DNA of 64,000 nt from Leisingera aquimarina DSM 24565 (GCF_000473165.1 NZ_KI421504.1:3981070-4045069); one strand, 5' to 3'; positions 45,178 to 54,075 are shown, counted from the stretch's first letter. Notes: generated from the letters alone by a model not told the origin. Program-made: numbers and translations.

Positions 45178-46562
45178 TTCGCGATGTTCTTTCTGATGTG
45201 ATCCTCAAGGGCCGCCAGATCACTGCTGATCCGGGTTACCCGTTCCGGCCTGTCATACAGATCTGCCATCCGCGGAGGAAGAGGCGGATGAATGCCGCTG
45301 GCATCTTCTACGGCAGCCGGGAATTTCGCCGGGTGGGCAGTGGCGAGCGTGATCATCGGCACATCCGCCTCGCGGTGCTCGTTCGCGACCTTCACGCCAA
45401 CGGCTCCATGCGGACAAAGCAGCTCGCCCGAGGCAGCCAGTTCGGATTTGATTGTGGCCAGGGTTTCTTCCTCAGAGGTGCGGCCCGAGGCATAGGTTTC
45501 GCTCAGCGCCTGCATGGCCCCTTGCGACACGTCGAAGCCGCCGTTCTTCAGCTCATCCATCAACTGGGCAATGGCCTTGCTGTCTTGGCCATAGGCGTAG
45601 AACAGGGCACGCTCGAAGTTCGACGACACCTGAATGTCCATCGACGGGCTGATCGAGGGTTGGGTGTCGCCCTTGTAGTACCCCTGCCCCGACAGGCAGC
45701 GGTGCAGGATGTCGTTCTGGTTGGTGGCAACCACCAGCTGATCGATCGGCAGGCCCATCTGCTTGGCAATGAATCCCGCGAAGATGTCGCCGAAGTTTCC
45801 AGTCGGCACGGTGAAGCTCACCTTGCGGTCCGGCGCCCCCAGAGAGACGGCGGCGGAGAAGTAATAAACGACCTGCGCCAGAACGCGGGCGATGTTGATC
45901 GAGTTCACGCCCGCCAGTTTCACGCCGTCGCGGAAATCGAAGTCGTTGAACATATCTTTGACGCGCGCCTGGCAGTCGTCAAAGTCGCCATCAACGGCCA
46001 GCGCATGGACGTTGGCATCCTGCGGGGTGGTCATTTGGCGGCGCTGCACTTCGGAGACCCGGCCGTGCGGATACAGGATGAAGACGTCAACGTTGCTGAG
46101 GCCCCGGAAGGCCTCCATCGCTGCCGAGCCGGTGTCGCCGGATGTCGCGCCCGCAATGGTCACCCGGTCGCCGCGCCGCTCAAGAGCAGCCTGGAACAGC
46201 TGGCCGATCAGCTGCATGGCGAAGTCCTTGAACGCCAGCGTGGGGCCGTGGAACAATTCCAGCAGGAAGTGGTTCGGTGCCAGCTGCTTCAGCGGTGCGC
46301 GGGCGGCGTGGCCGAAGCCCTCGTAAGCGCGGGCGATGATGGCGCGGAATTCCTCGTCGGTGAAGCAATCGCCGATGAAAGGGCGCATGACGCGGAAGGC
46401 GGTTTCCTCATAGGACAGGCCCGCCAGTGCCGCGATCTCATCCTGGGGCATCTGCGGGATTTCGGCCGGCACATACAGGCCGCCGTCGCGCGCGAGGCCG
46501 GTCAGCATTGCGTCTTCAAAGGTCAGCTCGGGCGCTTGGCCCCGGGTCGAGATATATTTCAT
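45174..46562 (-). CDS. thrC: Threonine synthase
   Basis: This PLP enzyme converts O-phosphohomoserine to threonine. The 462-residue protein is the long fungal/proteobacterial form, with the N-terminal MKYISTRGQAPELTFEDAMLTGLA and the PLP lysine Lys112 in FHGPTLAFKDFAMQ. IAGATSGDTGSAA and TVPTGNFGDIFAGFIA bind the cofactor phosphate. It is 19 bp after surf1 and overlaps the M16 gene by 4 bp, so it is transcribed with the oxidase assembly genes. Confidence 0.97.
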   Translation of the reverse strand: MKYISTRGQAPELTFEDAMLTGLARDGGLYVPAEIPQMPQDEIAALAGLSYEETAFRVMRPFIGDCFTDEEFRAIIARAYEGFGHAARAPLKQLAPNHFLLELFHGPTLAFKDFAMQLIGQLFQAALERRGDRVTIAGATSGDTGSAAMEAFRGLSNVDVFILYPHGRVSEVQRRQMTTPQDANVHALAVDGDFDDCQARVKDMFNDFDFRDGVKLAGVNSINIARVLAQVVYYFSAAVSLGAPDRKVSFTVPTGNFGDIFAGFIAKQMGLPIDQLVVATNQNDILHRCLSGQGYYKGDTQPSISPSMDIQVSSNFERALFYAYGQDSKAIAQLMDELKNGGFDVSQGAMQALSETYASGRTSEEETLATIKSELAASGELLCPHGAVGVKVANEHREADVPMITLATAHPAKFPAAVEDASGIHPPLPPRMADLYDRPERVTRISSDLAALEDHIRKNIAN

Positions 46563-46581
46563 CGCCTTCAGCTCTTCTGGT

Positions 46582-47250
46582 TCAAGGGCGGCTGCGCCGC
46601 AGGAAGTAGACGGTCATTGCGGCCCAGATGAAGGCCAGCGAAAACCAGGTGATCGAATATTGCAAGTGGTTGTTCGGGATGGAGGCCGTGTCGACAGGCA
46701 CTGGCAACAAGTCGGCCTCGCCTTGGGGATTGCGCCTTAGAACAATCATGGCAGGCTCGGTACCAAGATAATCGGCCATCTGTTCGGCGTCACGGGCAAA
46801 CCAAATGTTATCCACCCAATCCGGTTTAGGCGTGTAGCTGTCGGTTTCTTGCGGCCAGTGCAGGTTGCCTTCAATCTCCGCGGGGCCAAAGTAACGGTCA
46901 TCCGGCCTGTCAGCCTGCGTTACAAACCCGCGGTCGATCAGAACCTTACGGCCGTTCGCCAAGGTGAAATCGGAGACCACACGAAACCCTGGCCCCAGGT
47001 CCTTAAACGAAGAAAGGACGTGCAGCTCATTTTCACCGATGTCGCCGGAAAGACGAATGGGGCGGTACTTGTCCACTTCAGGATCAAAGTCTGAGGGAAG
47101 CACAGTTACGGGTTCTTCCGCGATCCGTGCCTCGATGGTAGCGAGGATATCTTCTTTCCAGGCCATGCGCTGCAGCTGCCAGGTGCCCAGGCCGATAAGA
47201 ATGGCAAGGCCCGCGCCGCTGATGATCAACAGGAAGATGACACGCCGCAT
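46582..47250 (-). CDS. SURF1 family oxidase assembly protein
   Basis: This 222-residue protein has two membrane helices, one at each end (about 4-22 and 198-217), around a periplasmic domain, the layout of SURF1/Shy1. Conserved segments are LGTWQLQRMAWKE, YRPIRLSGDIGENELHV and the C-terminal HLQYSITWFSLAFIWAAMTVYF. SURF1 helps insert heme a into subunit I. It follows ctaE across a 119-bp gap that contains a strong hairpin. Confidence 0.93.
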   Translation of the reverse strand: MRRVIFLLIISGAGLAILIGLGTWQLQRMAWKEDILATIEARIAEEPVTVLPSDFDPEVDKYRPIRLSGDIGENELHVLSSFKDLGPGFRVVSDFTLANGRKVLIDRGFVTQADRPDDRYFGPAEIEGNLHWPQETDSYTPKPDWVDNIWFARDAEQMADYLGTEPAMIVLRRNPQGEADLLPVPVDTASIPNNHLQYSITWFSLAFIWAAMTVYFLRRSRP

Positions 47251-47274
47251 CCGGGCTGCTCCGCTTCAATAGTA

Positions 47275-47307
47275 AAGGCGCGCAGAGCCTGCTGCCCTGC
47301 GCGCCTT
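47275..47307 (-). terminator. Hairpin between ctaE and surf1
   Basis: AAGGCGCGCAG (47275-47285) and CTGCGCGCCTT (47297-47307) form an 11-bp stem. On the minus strand TTTACT follows, so it may partly terminate or process the message between oxidase structural genes and surf1-thrC. A smaller stem (47326-47331 with 47337-47342) lies just before it. Confidence 0.65.
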
Positions 47308-47369
47308 GCTCATTAATGTCTGTCCGCGGTTTTTGGAACCGCAAACATGTAACCATTACATTCCCGGGA

Positions 47370-48179
47370 TCAAAAGCCCGAGGTGCCCCAGATGTAGACG
47401 GCAACAAACAGGAACAGCCAGACGACGTCCACAAAGTGCCAGTACCAGGCCGCGGCCTCAAAGCCGACGTGCTGTTCCGGGGTGAAGTCGCCCTTCATCG
47501 CGCGGATCAGGCAGACAGTCAGGAAGATGGTGCCGATCACAACATGGAAACCGTGGAAGCCGGTGGCCATGAAGAAGTTCGAGTAAAACTCATCTTCGCC
47601 GAACTTCCAGCCTTCGTGCAGCAGGTGATAGTATTCATAGCCCTGCAGCGCGGTGAAGGCGATGCCGAAAGCGATACCGATGGCCAGGCCCTGGACCAGC
47701 GCCTTGCGGTCGTTGTTATGGACCAGCGCGTGGTGTGCCCAAGTCACGGCACAGCCGGACAGCAGCAGCAGCAGCGTATTGATCAGCGGCAGGTGGAACG
47801 GATCGACAGCCACGATTTCCGGCGCGATGTACTCGGTGCCGATATAGGTCTCCATCGGGTAAATGGCGTGTTTGAAGAACGACCAGAACCAGGCGAAGAA
47901 GAACATCACCTCGGACATCACAAACAGGATGAAGCCATAACGCAGACCGATGCGGACAACTGGCGTGTGATCGCCGACTTTGCTTTCGGCGACGACTTCG
48001 GACCACCAGGCGAAGGCAGAATAGAGAACCGCAACAAAGCCGATCCAGAACGCCCAGGCAGTGATGCCCTTCATCCAGAAAACCGCGCCGACCAGCATGA
48101 CAAAAGTGCCCAGCGATGCGGCCAGCGGCCAGATCGACGGCGGCAGAATATGATAATCGTGATTTTTAGCGTGCGCCAT
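47370..48179 (-). CDS. ctaE: Cytochrome c oxidase subunit III
   Basis: This seven-helix integral subunit of the aa3 oxidase is 269 residues long. It starts [22 protein letters not shown], and the conserved C-terminal segment [28 protein letters not shown] closes the protein. The middle [16 protein letters not shown] and [17 protein letters not shown] segments are typical. It lies 24 bp after ctaG. Confidence 0.97.
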   Translation of the reverse strand: MAHAKNHDYHILPPSIWPLAASLGTFVMLVGAVFWMKGITAWAFWIGFVAVLYSAFAWWSEVVAESKVGDHTPVVRIGLRYGFILFVMSEVMFFFAWFWSFFKHAIYPMETYIGTEYIAPEIVAVDPFHLPLINTLLLLLSGCAVTWAHHALVHNNDRKALVQGLAIGIAFGIAFTALQGYEYYHLLHEGWKFGEDEFYSNFFMATGFHGFHVVIGTIFLTVCLIRAMKGDFTPEQHVGFEAAAWYWHFVDVVWLFLFVAVYIWGTSGF

Positions 48180-48203
48180 TCAAGTGTCCCTCACCAAAGC
48201 GGC

Positions 48204-48791
48204 CTAGTTCGTGGTTGAACCTGCCCCGGTGTTATCCCCGGTGTCGAGGGCTGCGTAACCCTCGGGCAGATCGATTTCATGAAACGTGTACGAAAGCGTG
48301 ATCGTATGCACGTATTTTGCGTCCCGGTCGTCAATGATTTCCGGATCAACATAGAAGGTCACGGGCATCTGCACCCGCTCCCCCGGCTGAAGCACCTGCT
48401 CGGTAAAGCAGAAGCAGTCGATTTTCTCAAAGAAATACCCGGCTTGATAAGGCGTCACATTGTAGGACGCCTGGCCCGCAACGGGGCGGTCGGTCGGGTT
48501 ATAGGCCTCGTAAAAGGCCAATCCGGTTTCACCCAGCTTGATCTCCATCTCGCGCTGGGACGGCTTGAACTCCCACGGCATGCCGCGCTGTTTGGAGCCG
48601 TCAAAGCGCACCGTGATGGTCTGATCCAGAACAGTATCGGAACCGGCATTGGCCACCTGGGTGACACCGCCGAAACCGGTGACCCGGCAGAACCAGTCGT
48701 AAAACGGCACCGAGGCCCAGGACAGGCCGCCCATCAGGACAACAACGCCCACCAGCTGGACAACAGTTTTCTGCGGCCCCTGCAGCGCCAT
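48204..48791 (-). CDS. ctaG: Cytochrome c oxidase assembly protein CtaG/Cox11
   Basis: This copper chaperone delivers Cu to the Cu-B site of subunit I. It has one N-terminal membrane anchor (about 10-28), YDWFCRVTGFGG with Cys35, and the copper-binding CFCF with Cys126 and Cys128 (KIDCFCFTEQ), then a cupredoxin-like beta domain. 195 residues is the usual length. Its ATG overlaps the stop of the 54-residue gene before it (TGATG). Confidence 0.96.
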   Translation of the reverse strand: MALQGPQKTVVQLVGVVVLMGGLSWASVPFYDWFCRVTGFGGVTQVANAGSDTVLDQTITVRFDGSKQRGMPWEFKPSQREMEIKLGETGLAFYEAYNPTDRPVAGQASYNVTPYQAGYFFEKIDCFCFTEQVLQPGERVQMPVTFYVDPEIIDDRDAKYVHTITLSYTFHEIDLPEGYAALDTGDNTGAGSTTN

Positions 48792-48955
48792 CAGTTCTGC
48801 TCTCCCTGGGCGTCCGGGAATTTGAAGCTGGCGGAAGTCACCTTGACCATGGTCAGCGCCATCACCAGCACCACAAAGGCGCCCAGCAGGATGCCGACCC
48901 CTTTGTTGAGGCCAGAGCGGCGTTTGTGGATCTCATGTTCTTTGCGTAAAGCCAT
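48791..48955 (-). CDS. Small single-helix protein in the cox operon (CoxF-like)
   Basis: A 54-residue protein runs from ATG 48955: MALRKEHEIHKRRSGLNKG, then one membrane helix (about 19-38) and a short polar tail ending GEQN. Charged residues before the helix put the N-terminus inside. It lies 1 bp after ctaB and overlaps ctaG by one base. A small protein of this size and place is known in alphaproteobacterial cox operons; I call it CoxF-like from context, not motif. Confidence 0.8.
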   Translation of the reverse strand: MALRKEHEIHKRRSGLNKGVGILLGAFVVLVMALTMVKVTSASFKFPDAQGEQN

Positions 48956-48956
48956 C

Positions 48957-49898
48957 TTACCAGCCTCCCAGTCCGTAGGGCTTCAGCAGGGCTTCAGCCA
49001 GGATCGCACCGAAATGCAGGAACAGGTACAGCAGCGACAGTTTGAAGAAGCTGCGTTCGACCTTGAAGTTGTCCGCCTCGGAGTCGTCTTCATCGCGGCG
49101 GGTGATCTTCCAGGCCCCGTGCAGAAACAGCGCGTTCATGACCAGCGCTGCGGCCAGATACAGCGGGCCGCCGATACCCGAGAACGCGGTGCCAACGGCC
49201 AGAACAGCCAGCAGCGCGGTGTAAACCAGGATATGGACGCGGGTGGCGCGGCGGCCGTGGGTCACGGTCAGCATCGGCACGCCGGCATCGTCATAGTCCG
49301 AGCGCATGAACAGCGCCAGCGCCCAGAAATGCGGCGGTGTCCACATGAAGGTGAGCAGGAACATCAGCCAGGGCTCAACCGACATTGTGCCGGTGGCGGC
49401 AATCCAGCCGATCACCGGCGGGAAGGCCCCCGCAGCACCGCCGATCACGATATTCTGCGGCGTCGCGCGCTTGAGCCACATGGTGTAGACCACCACGTAA
49501 AAGAAAATGGTGAAGGCCAGGAAGGCGCCGGCAAAGACATTGGCGGCCAGCGCCAGCATGATCACCGACAGGCCCGACAGCGCCAGACCCAGCGCCAATG
49601 CCTCGCCCGGCTCGACTTTACCGGCCGGGATCGGGCGGCCCCGGGTGCGCTTCATCACCTTGTCGATATCGGCGTCCCACCACATGTTGAGCGCACCGGA
49701 GGCACCGCCGCCGATGGCGATGAACAGGATGGCACAAAAGCCGATGACGGGATGCACACCCACCGGCGCCGCCAGCAGCCCGACCAAAGCGGTGAACACC
49801 ACCAGCGACATGACACGGGGTTTCAGCAGGGCGAAGTAATCGCCGAAACTGGCCTCGTCCTCATACGCCCGGCTTGCGTTGATGCTTGCGTCGCTCAT
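48957..49898 (-). CDS. ctaB: Protoheme IX farnesyltransferase (heme O synthase)
   Basis: This UbiA-superfamily prenyltransferase farnesylates heme b to heme O, the precursor of heme a. The 313-residue protein has about nine helices and the Asp-rich site NMWWDADIDKVMKRTRGRPIP (about 104-124), with a second YDDAGVPML site near 208-216. It is between ctaC and ctaG, the standard order. Confidence 0.97.
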   Translation of the reverse strand: MSDASINASRAYEDEASFGDYFALLKPRVMSLVVFTALVGLLAAPVGVHPVIGFCAILFIAIGGGASGALNMWWDADIDKVMKRTRGRPIPAGKVEPGEALALGLALSGLSVIMLALAANVFAGAFLAFTIFFYVVVYTMWLKRATPQNIVIGGAAGAFPPVIGWIAATGTMSVEPWLMFLLTFMWTPPHFWALALFMRSDYDDAGVPMLTVTHGRRATRVHILVYTALLAVLAVGTAFSGIGGPLYLAAALVMNALFLHGAWKITRRDEDDSEADNFKVERSFFKLSLLYLFLHFGAILAEALLKPYGLGGW

Positions 49899-49920
49899 CT
49901 TGGGTCCTTTGGCAGCAACA

Positions 49921-49940
49921 GGTGCGCAAAGCTGCGCACC
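49921..49940 (-). promoter_or_regulatory. 8-bp hairpin between ctaC and ctaB
   Basis: GGTGCGCA pairs with TGCGCACC around AAGC within the 96-bp ctaC-ctaB gap. There is no U-tract on the minus strand, so it is more likely an mRNA processing or stability element than a terminator. Confidence 0.5.
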
Positions 49941-49994
49941 CTGGTCTTTTCACTATACCCTATGAAGCTCCCTCAAGCTTCACAAAGCCAGTTC

Positions 49995-50840
49995 TCAGTT
50001 GGAGGCGACCTGGTAGGCCTGCGGCAGACCCGCGTATTCTGCCTTGGCGCCTTCCAGCCAGGCGTCGTATTCTGCCTGGGTCACAACCTTGACGGTGATC
50101 GGCATATAGGCGTGGTCCTTGCCGCACAGCTCAGAGCACTGGCCGAAGTAGATGCCTTCTTTGCCTTCATCGACGTTGAACCACAGTTCCGCCAGTCGGC
50201 CGGGAACCGCATCCTGCTTCACGCCGAACGCCGGAATGGTCCAGGAATGGATCACGTCAGCCGCAGTCACCTGCATCACAACGGTCTTGCCCGAGGGCAC
50301 CACAACGGCAGTGTCGGTGGCCAGCAGCCACTCGTCTTCGGCATAGCCGTTTGCAGCCAGCTCTTCTTTCGGCAGCAGGAAGCTCTCAAAACCAAATTCG
50401 TGGTCAGTGTATTCATAACCCCAGTACCACTGGTAGCCAGTCACTTTGATGGTGATGTCCGCCTTGGGGATTTCCTGCTGGGCAAACAGCTGCGGCAGCG
50501 AGAAGGAGCCGATAAACACCAGCACCAGGATCGGGATAATGGTCCAGGCGATCTCAACCGGGGTGTGGTGGGTGAACTTTGCCGGGGTCGGGTTGGCCCG
50601 CTTGTTAAAGCGGACAATGGCGTAAAGCATCAGACCAGCAACAAAAACACAGATCACGGTGATGATCACCAGGATCATGTAATCCAGTTTCTGCAGACCA
50701 TCCGCCAGCGAGGTCGCCGCCGGCTGGAAGTTCAGGCCGCCGTCAACCGGCTTGCCAATGGTTTTCAGGCCTTCTTGCGCCATTGCTGGAAGGCTTGAAA
50801 GGCCGGCGAAAAGGCCCGAAAGCATCAAAGCGTTTTTCAT
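49995..50840 (-). CDS. ctaC: Cytochrome c oxidase subunit II
   Basis: This subunit accepts electrons from cytochrome c through the dinuclear Cu-A center. It has a signal peptide (about 1-21), two membrane helices (about 53-75 and 98-118) and a periplasmic cupredoxin domain with Cu-A ligands His198, Cys235, Glu237, Cys239, His243 and Met246 (GQCSELCGKDHAYMP). The aromatic YQWYWGYEY (136-144) is the electron entry patch. It heads the ctaC-ctaB-ctaG-ctaE-surf1-thrC-M16-rimJ run. A perfect FNR box lies 164 bp upstream. Confidence 0.98.
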   Translation of the reverse strand: MKNALMLSGLFAGLSSLPAMAQEGLKTIGKPVDGGLNFQPAATSLADGLQKLDYMILVIITVICVFVAGLMLYAIVRFNKRANPTPAKFTHHTPVEIAWTIIPILVLVFIGSFSLPQLFAQQEIPKADITIKVTGYQWYWGYEYTDHEFGFESFLLPKEELAANGYAEDEWLLATDTAVVVPSGKTVVMQVTAADVIHSWTIPAFGVKQDAVPGRLAELWFNVDEGKEGIYFGQCSELCGKDHAYMPITVKVVTQAEYDAWLEGAKAEYAGLPQAYQVASN

Positions 50841-51003
50841 GTTCTGTCCTGATCGGTTGATCGCATTGTTCTTGCGGCAGCACGAAATGCAGGGGAATCA
50901 TTGATTCCCACAAAACGCACCTGCCCCGTTGTCTTTGACGCTGGTTAAAATCATATTCGGGGACACAGATAAAGAGGCAGCCAAGCGTCAAACCGTCGCT
51001 TTC

Positions 51004-51017
51004 TTGATTTAGATCAA
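51004..51017. promoter_or_regulatory. FNR/FnrL-type box between ctaC and tldD
   Basis: TTGATTTAGATCAA matches TTGAT-N4-ATCAA exactly. It lies 21 bp before the tldD ATG and 164 bp upstream of the divergent ctaC, so it could repress tldD by covering its promoter, control ctaC, or both. A second palindrome, GGGAATC-att-GATTCCC, lies at 50893-50909 nearer to ctaC. Confidence 0.72.
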
Positions 51018-51037
51018 AAAAATCCGAGGACCGTGCC

Positions 51038-52459
51038 ATGGAAAACCCAGCCTTCCGTCCCTTTGAAACCGCGCTCCCCGAGGATGAGGCCCTCGCCAGC
51101 TTGCGCGATGCCCTGAACGGTGCGGAGGATGGGGAGATCTTTGCAGAGCGCCGCAAATCCGAAGCGTTGTCCTTTGATGACGGGCGGCTGCGCAGCGCCA
51201 GTTATGATGCCTCCGAAGGCTTTGGCCTGCGGGCGGTGAACGGTGATGTAGCCGGGTATGCCCATTCTACCGACGTCTCCATTGCGTCGCTGAAGCGGGC
51301 GGCAGAAACGGCCCAGCTGGCGATCGGAACCGGCGGCGGCACCTATTCGGATGCACCGCAGGCCACCAACGCCAAGCTGTACACCGATGCCGACCCGATC
51401 AGCGCCATGCCGTTTCCAGTGAAGGTGGAGACCCTGCGGGAAGTCGATGCCTATGCCCGTGATCTGGATCAACGCGTGGTTCAGGTATCTGCGTCTTTGG
51501 CCGCCTCGCTGCAGGAGGTGGAAATCCTGCGGGCGGACGGAACACGGGTGTGCGACATCCGCCCGATGGCACGGTTCAACGTGTCGGTGATCGTCGAAAA
51601 GGACGGCCGCCGCGAGGGCGGCTCGGCCGGCGGCGGCGGGCGGCTTGGGCTTGACGGGCTGGTCGACCCTGAACACTGGCACGCCCAGGTGCAGGAGGCA
51701 TTGCGGATCGCGCTGGTGAATCTGGACGCGGTTCCGGCACCGGCGGGCGAGATGGATGTGGTGCTTGGCCCCGGCTGGCCCGGCATTCTGCTGCATGAGG
51801 CGATCGGCCACGGGCTGGAGGGCGACTTTAACCGCAAAGGCTCCTCGGCCTTTGCAGGTTTGATGGGCCAGCAGATTGCCGCCAAGGGGGTCACCGTGCT
51901 GGATGACGGCACCATCCCGGACCGGCGCGGTTCGATCACGGTGGACGACGAGGGCACCCCCAGCCAGAAAACGACGCTGATCGAGGACGGCGTGCTGGTC
52001 GGCTTCATGCAGGACCGCCAGAACGCGCGGCTGATGGGGGTCTCTCCCACCGGCAACGGGCGGCGCCAAAGCTATGCCCATGCGCCGATGCCGCGGATGA
52101 CCAATACCTATATGCTAGGCGGCGAGGCTGATCCGGGCGATCTGGTGGCGGGGATCAAGGACGGCATCTGGGCTGTGGGATTCGGCGGCGGCCAAGTGGA
52201 CATTACCAATGGCAAGTTCGTGTTCTCCTGCACCGAGGCCTATAGGGTGAAGGACGGCAAGGTCGGCGCACCGGTCAAGGGCGCCACGCTGATCGGCGAC
52301 GGCGCAACTGCGCTGAAACAGATTCGCGGGCTTGGCAACGACATGGCGCTGGATCCTGGCATGGGCAATTGCGGCAAGGCGGGCCAATGGGTGCCGGTCG
52401 GCGTCGGCCAGCCTTCGGTGCTGATGGGCGGCCTGACGGTGGGCGGCTCAGCGGCCTGA
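51038..52459 (+). CDS. tldD: Metalloprotease TldD
   Basis: TldD works with TldE (PmbA) as a zinc protease that trims unfolded peptides and matures some peptides such as microcin B17. The 473-residue protein has the HExxxH motif at 253-258 (HEAIGH) followed by GLEGDFNRKGSSAF, and TNTYMLGGEADPGDL near residue 365. The partner tldE is not adjacent. The short leader with an FNR box suggests oxygen-linked control, shared with or directed at ctaC. Confidence 0.95.
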   Translation: MENPAFRPFETALPEDEALASLRDALNGAEDGEIFAERRKSEALSFDDGRLRSASYDASEGFGLRAVNGDVAGYAHSTDVSIASLKRAAETAQLAIGTGGGTYSDAPQATNAKLYTDADPISAMPFPVKVETLREVDAYARDLDQRVVQVSASLAASLQEVEILRADGTRVCDIRPMARFNVSVIVEKDGRREGGSAGGGGRLGLDGLVDPEHWHAQVQEALRIALVNLDAVPAPAGEMDVVLGPGWPGILLHEAIGHGLEGDFNRKGSSAFAGLMGQQIAAKGVTVLDDGTIPDRRGSITVDDEGTPSQKTTLIEDGVLVGFMQDRQNARLMGVSPTGNGRRQSYAHAPMPRMTNTYMLGGEADPGDLVAGIKDGIWAVGFGGGQVDITNGKFVFSCTEAYRVKDGKVGAPVKGATLIGDGATALKQIRGLGNDMALDPGMGNCGKAGQWVPVGVGQPSVLMGGLTVGGSAA

Positions 52460-52501
52460 GGCAGCGCAAAATATCGATAAAGCTATGTTTTGCCCCTGAA
52501 A

Positions 52502-52535
52502 AACCGGGCCGGAGGCCAATGTTTCCGGCCCGGTT
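52502..52535 (+). terminator. Stem-loop after tldD
   Basis: AACCGGGCCGGA (52502-52513) pairs perfectly with TCCGGCCCGGTT (52524-52535) around 10 nt, 42 bp past the stop. The U-tract is poor. Confidence 0.7.
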
Positions 52536-52649
52536 CGCTGTCAAGCACACCGCCGCCACCCGTATGGGAACTGCAATTTTCCATTTAATCTGGCTACTTA
52601 GGATAATTTTCGGGAAATTGCCCAAAAACATTCTGACGTTCACCACCTG

Positions 52650-52668
52650 TTAACCCCCTTAAGGTTAA
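52650..52668. promoter_or_regulatory. TTAACC-N7-GGTTAA inverted repeat upstream of dprA
   Basis: TTAACC (52650-52655) and GGTTAA (52663-52668) are inverted copies, with another TTAA between them at 52659. It lies 31 bp before the dprA ATG. TTAACC is the half-site of the CtrA regulator in alphaproteobacteria, but the spacing is not the classical direct TTAA-N7-TTAA, so this is tentative. Confidence 0.4.
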
Positions 52669-52698
52669 TTCTGGTTCTGCAAACAGGCGGAGCTGCGG

Positions 52699-53880
52699 AT
52701 GACTGAAGAAGCACATTCTTCCACTCACCCCCCACTCCCACCCACCACGGAAGATACCCGGTTTTCCTGGCTTCGCCTTTTGCGCTCCAAACGGGTCGGC
52801 CCGGTGACCTTCCACCGGCTGCTCGCCGAATATGGTTCAGCGCAGAACGCGCTGGATGCGTTGCCCGAAGTGGCACGTTCCGCAGGTATCAAAGGGTATG
52901 AAACATGCCCTGCCAAAGCGGTGGACGCTGAAATAAAGACCGCAAAAGCCGCCAAAGCGCGGCTTTTGTGCTTTTCTGATCCCGAATACCCCGAACTCCT
53001 CAGGAGCCTGAAAGATGCGCCGCCGCTGTTGTGGGCCATTGGCAACCTTGCGGCGTTGCAGCGTCCGATGATTTCCATGGTCGGCGCCCGCAACGCCTCA
53101 TCCCTGGGGCTGCGCATGGCCAGAACGCTGGCGCACAACCTGGGCGAGGCTGGCTATACTGTCGTCTCCGGCATGGCTCGCGGTATCGATACCGCCGCAC
53201 ATCAGTCAGCGCTGCAAACAGGAACAATTGCTATTCTGGCTGGCGGCGCCGATGTGATCTATCCGGCAGAAAATGCACGGCTTGCCGAAGACATTACCGG
53301 ATCCGGGCTGCGCCTGTCAGAGCAGCCGATGGGCAAGACACCGCAGGCTCGGGACTTTCCCAAACGCAACCGGATCATTGCCGGCATGTCCCGTGCCGTT
53401 GTGGTGGTGGAGGCGGCCGCCAAATCCGGCAGCCTGATCACTGCCCGGGACGCGCTGGATTACGGGCGCGAGGTATTGGCGGTCCCCGGACACCCTTTTG
53501 ATGCGCGTAGTTCGGGCTGCAACAGGCTGATCCGCGACGGCGCCCTGCTAGTCCGCAATGCCGCCGACGTGCTGGAGGCGCTGCCGCCGCAATGCCAGCC
53601 TCAGGAAGATGCGCCTGCAGCAGGCAGCCAGCAGCAGATCCTGGCCGGCCTGCCGCCGCAGCCGCCCGAACGGCGCAGCCTGACGCAAACCAACGCCCTG
53701 CATCAGCAGATCCTCGGCAGACTGGGACCCTCTCCCACGTCTGAGACCGACCTGCTGCGAGACCTCTCCTTGCCACCGCAGAAACTGGCCCCGGCGCTGA
53801 CCGATCTGGAGCTTGAAGGCGCAATCCGGCGCCAGCCGGGCGGGCTGCTGTCCAAGGTCTTTCCGGAGGAAAAAGACTGA
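52699..53880 (+). CDS. dprA: DNA-processing protein DprA
   Basis: DprA binds incoming single-stranded DNA and loads RecA during natural transformation and gene-transfer-agent uptake. The 393-residue protein has a SAM-like N-domain (about 15-75), the Rossmann core with SMVGARNASSLGLRMA, VVSGMARGIDTAAHQSAL and FPKRNRIIAGMSRAVVVVEAA, and a C-terminal winged-helix (about 335-390, TETDLLRDLSLPPQKLAPALTDLELEG). It stands alone, 239 bp after tldD and 195 bp before topA. Confidence 0.96.
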   Translation: MTEEAHSSTHPPLPPTTEDTRFSWLRLLRSKRVGPVTFHRLLAEYGSAQNALDALPEVARSAGIKGYETCPAKAVDAEIKTAKAAKARLLCFSDPEYPELLRSLKDAPPLLWAIGNLAALQRPMISMVGARNASSLGLRMARTLAHNLGEAGYTVVSGMARGIDTAAHQSALQTGTIAILAGGADVIYPAENARLAEDITGSGLRLSEQPMGKTPQARDFPKRNRIIAGMSRAVVVVEAAAKSGSLITARDALDYGREVLAVPGHPFDARSSGCNRLIRDGALLVRNAADVLEALPPQCQPQEDAPAAGSQQQILAGLPPQPPERRSLTQTNALHQQILGRLGPSPTSETDLLRDLSLPPQKLAPALTDLELEGAIRRQPGGLLSKVFPEEKD

Positions 53881-54075
53881 ACCTGCGCGTATCGCTTTGC
53901 CCCTGCCCTCCTCCCCGGACTGCAGGAACAGGCTGCCGTGATCCGTTGGAATACTACCGTTAACGGCCTGTTCCCGGCCCCGTCCATTGAACTTGGATTG
54001 ACAATCTCCCCTTGCGCCCCACATCCTGCGCCGCCATAGAACCCGCAGAAGCGGTCCGAAGAGGTTACAGAATTT

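Noticed and set aside
48279-50798. An 839-codon plus-strand frame across the cox operon
   Set aside because: It runs antisense through ctaG, the 54-residue gene, ctaB and ctaC, which all show clear active-site motifs. It has no motif or ribosome site of its own.
53957-53966. CCGTTAACGG palindrome between dprA and topA
   Set aside because: It contains one GTTAAC only, without a second half-site at CtrA spacing; a 10-bp palindrome can occur by chance.
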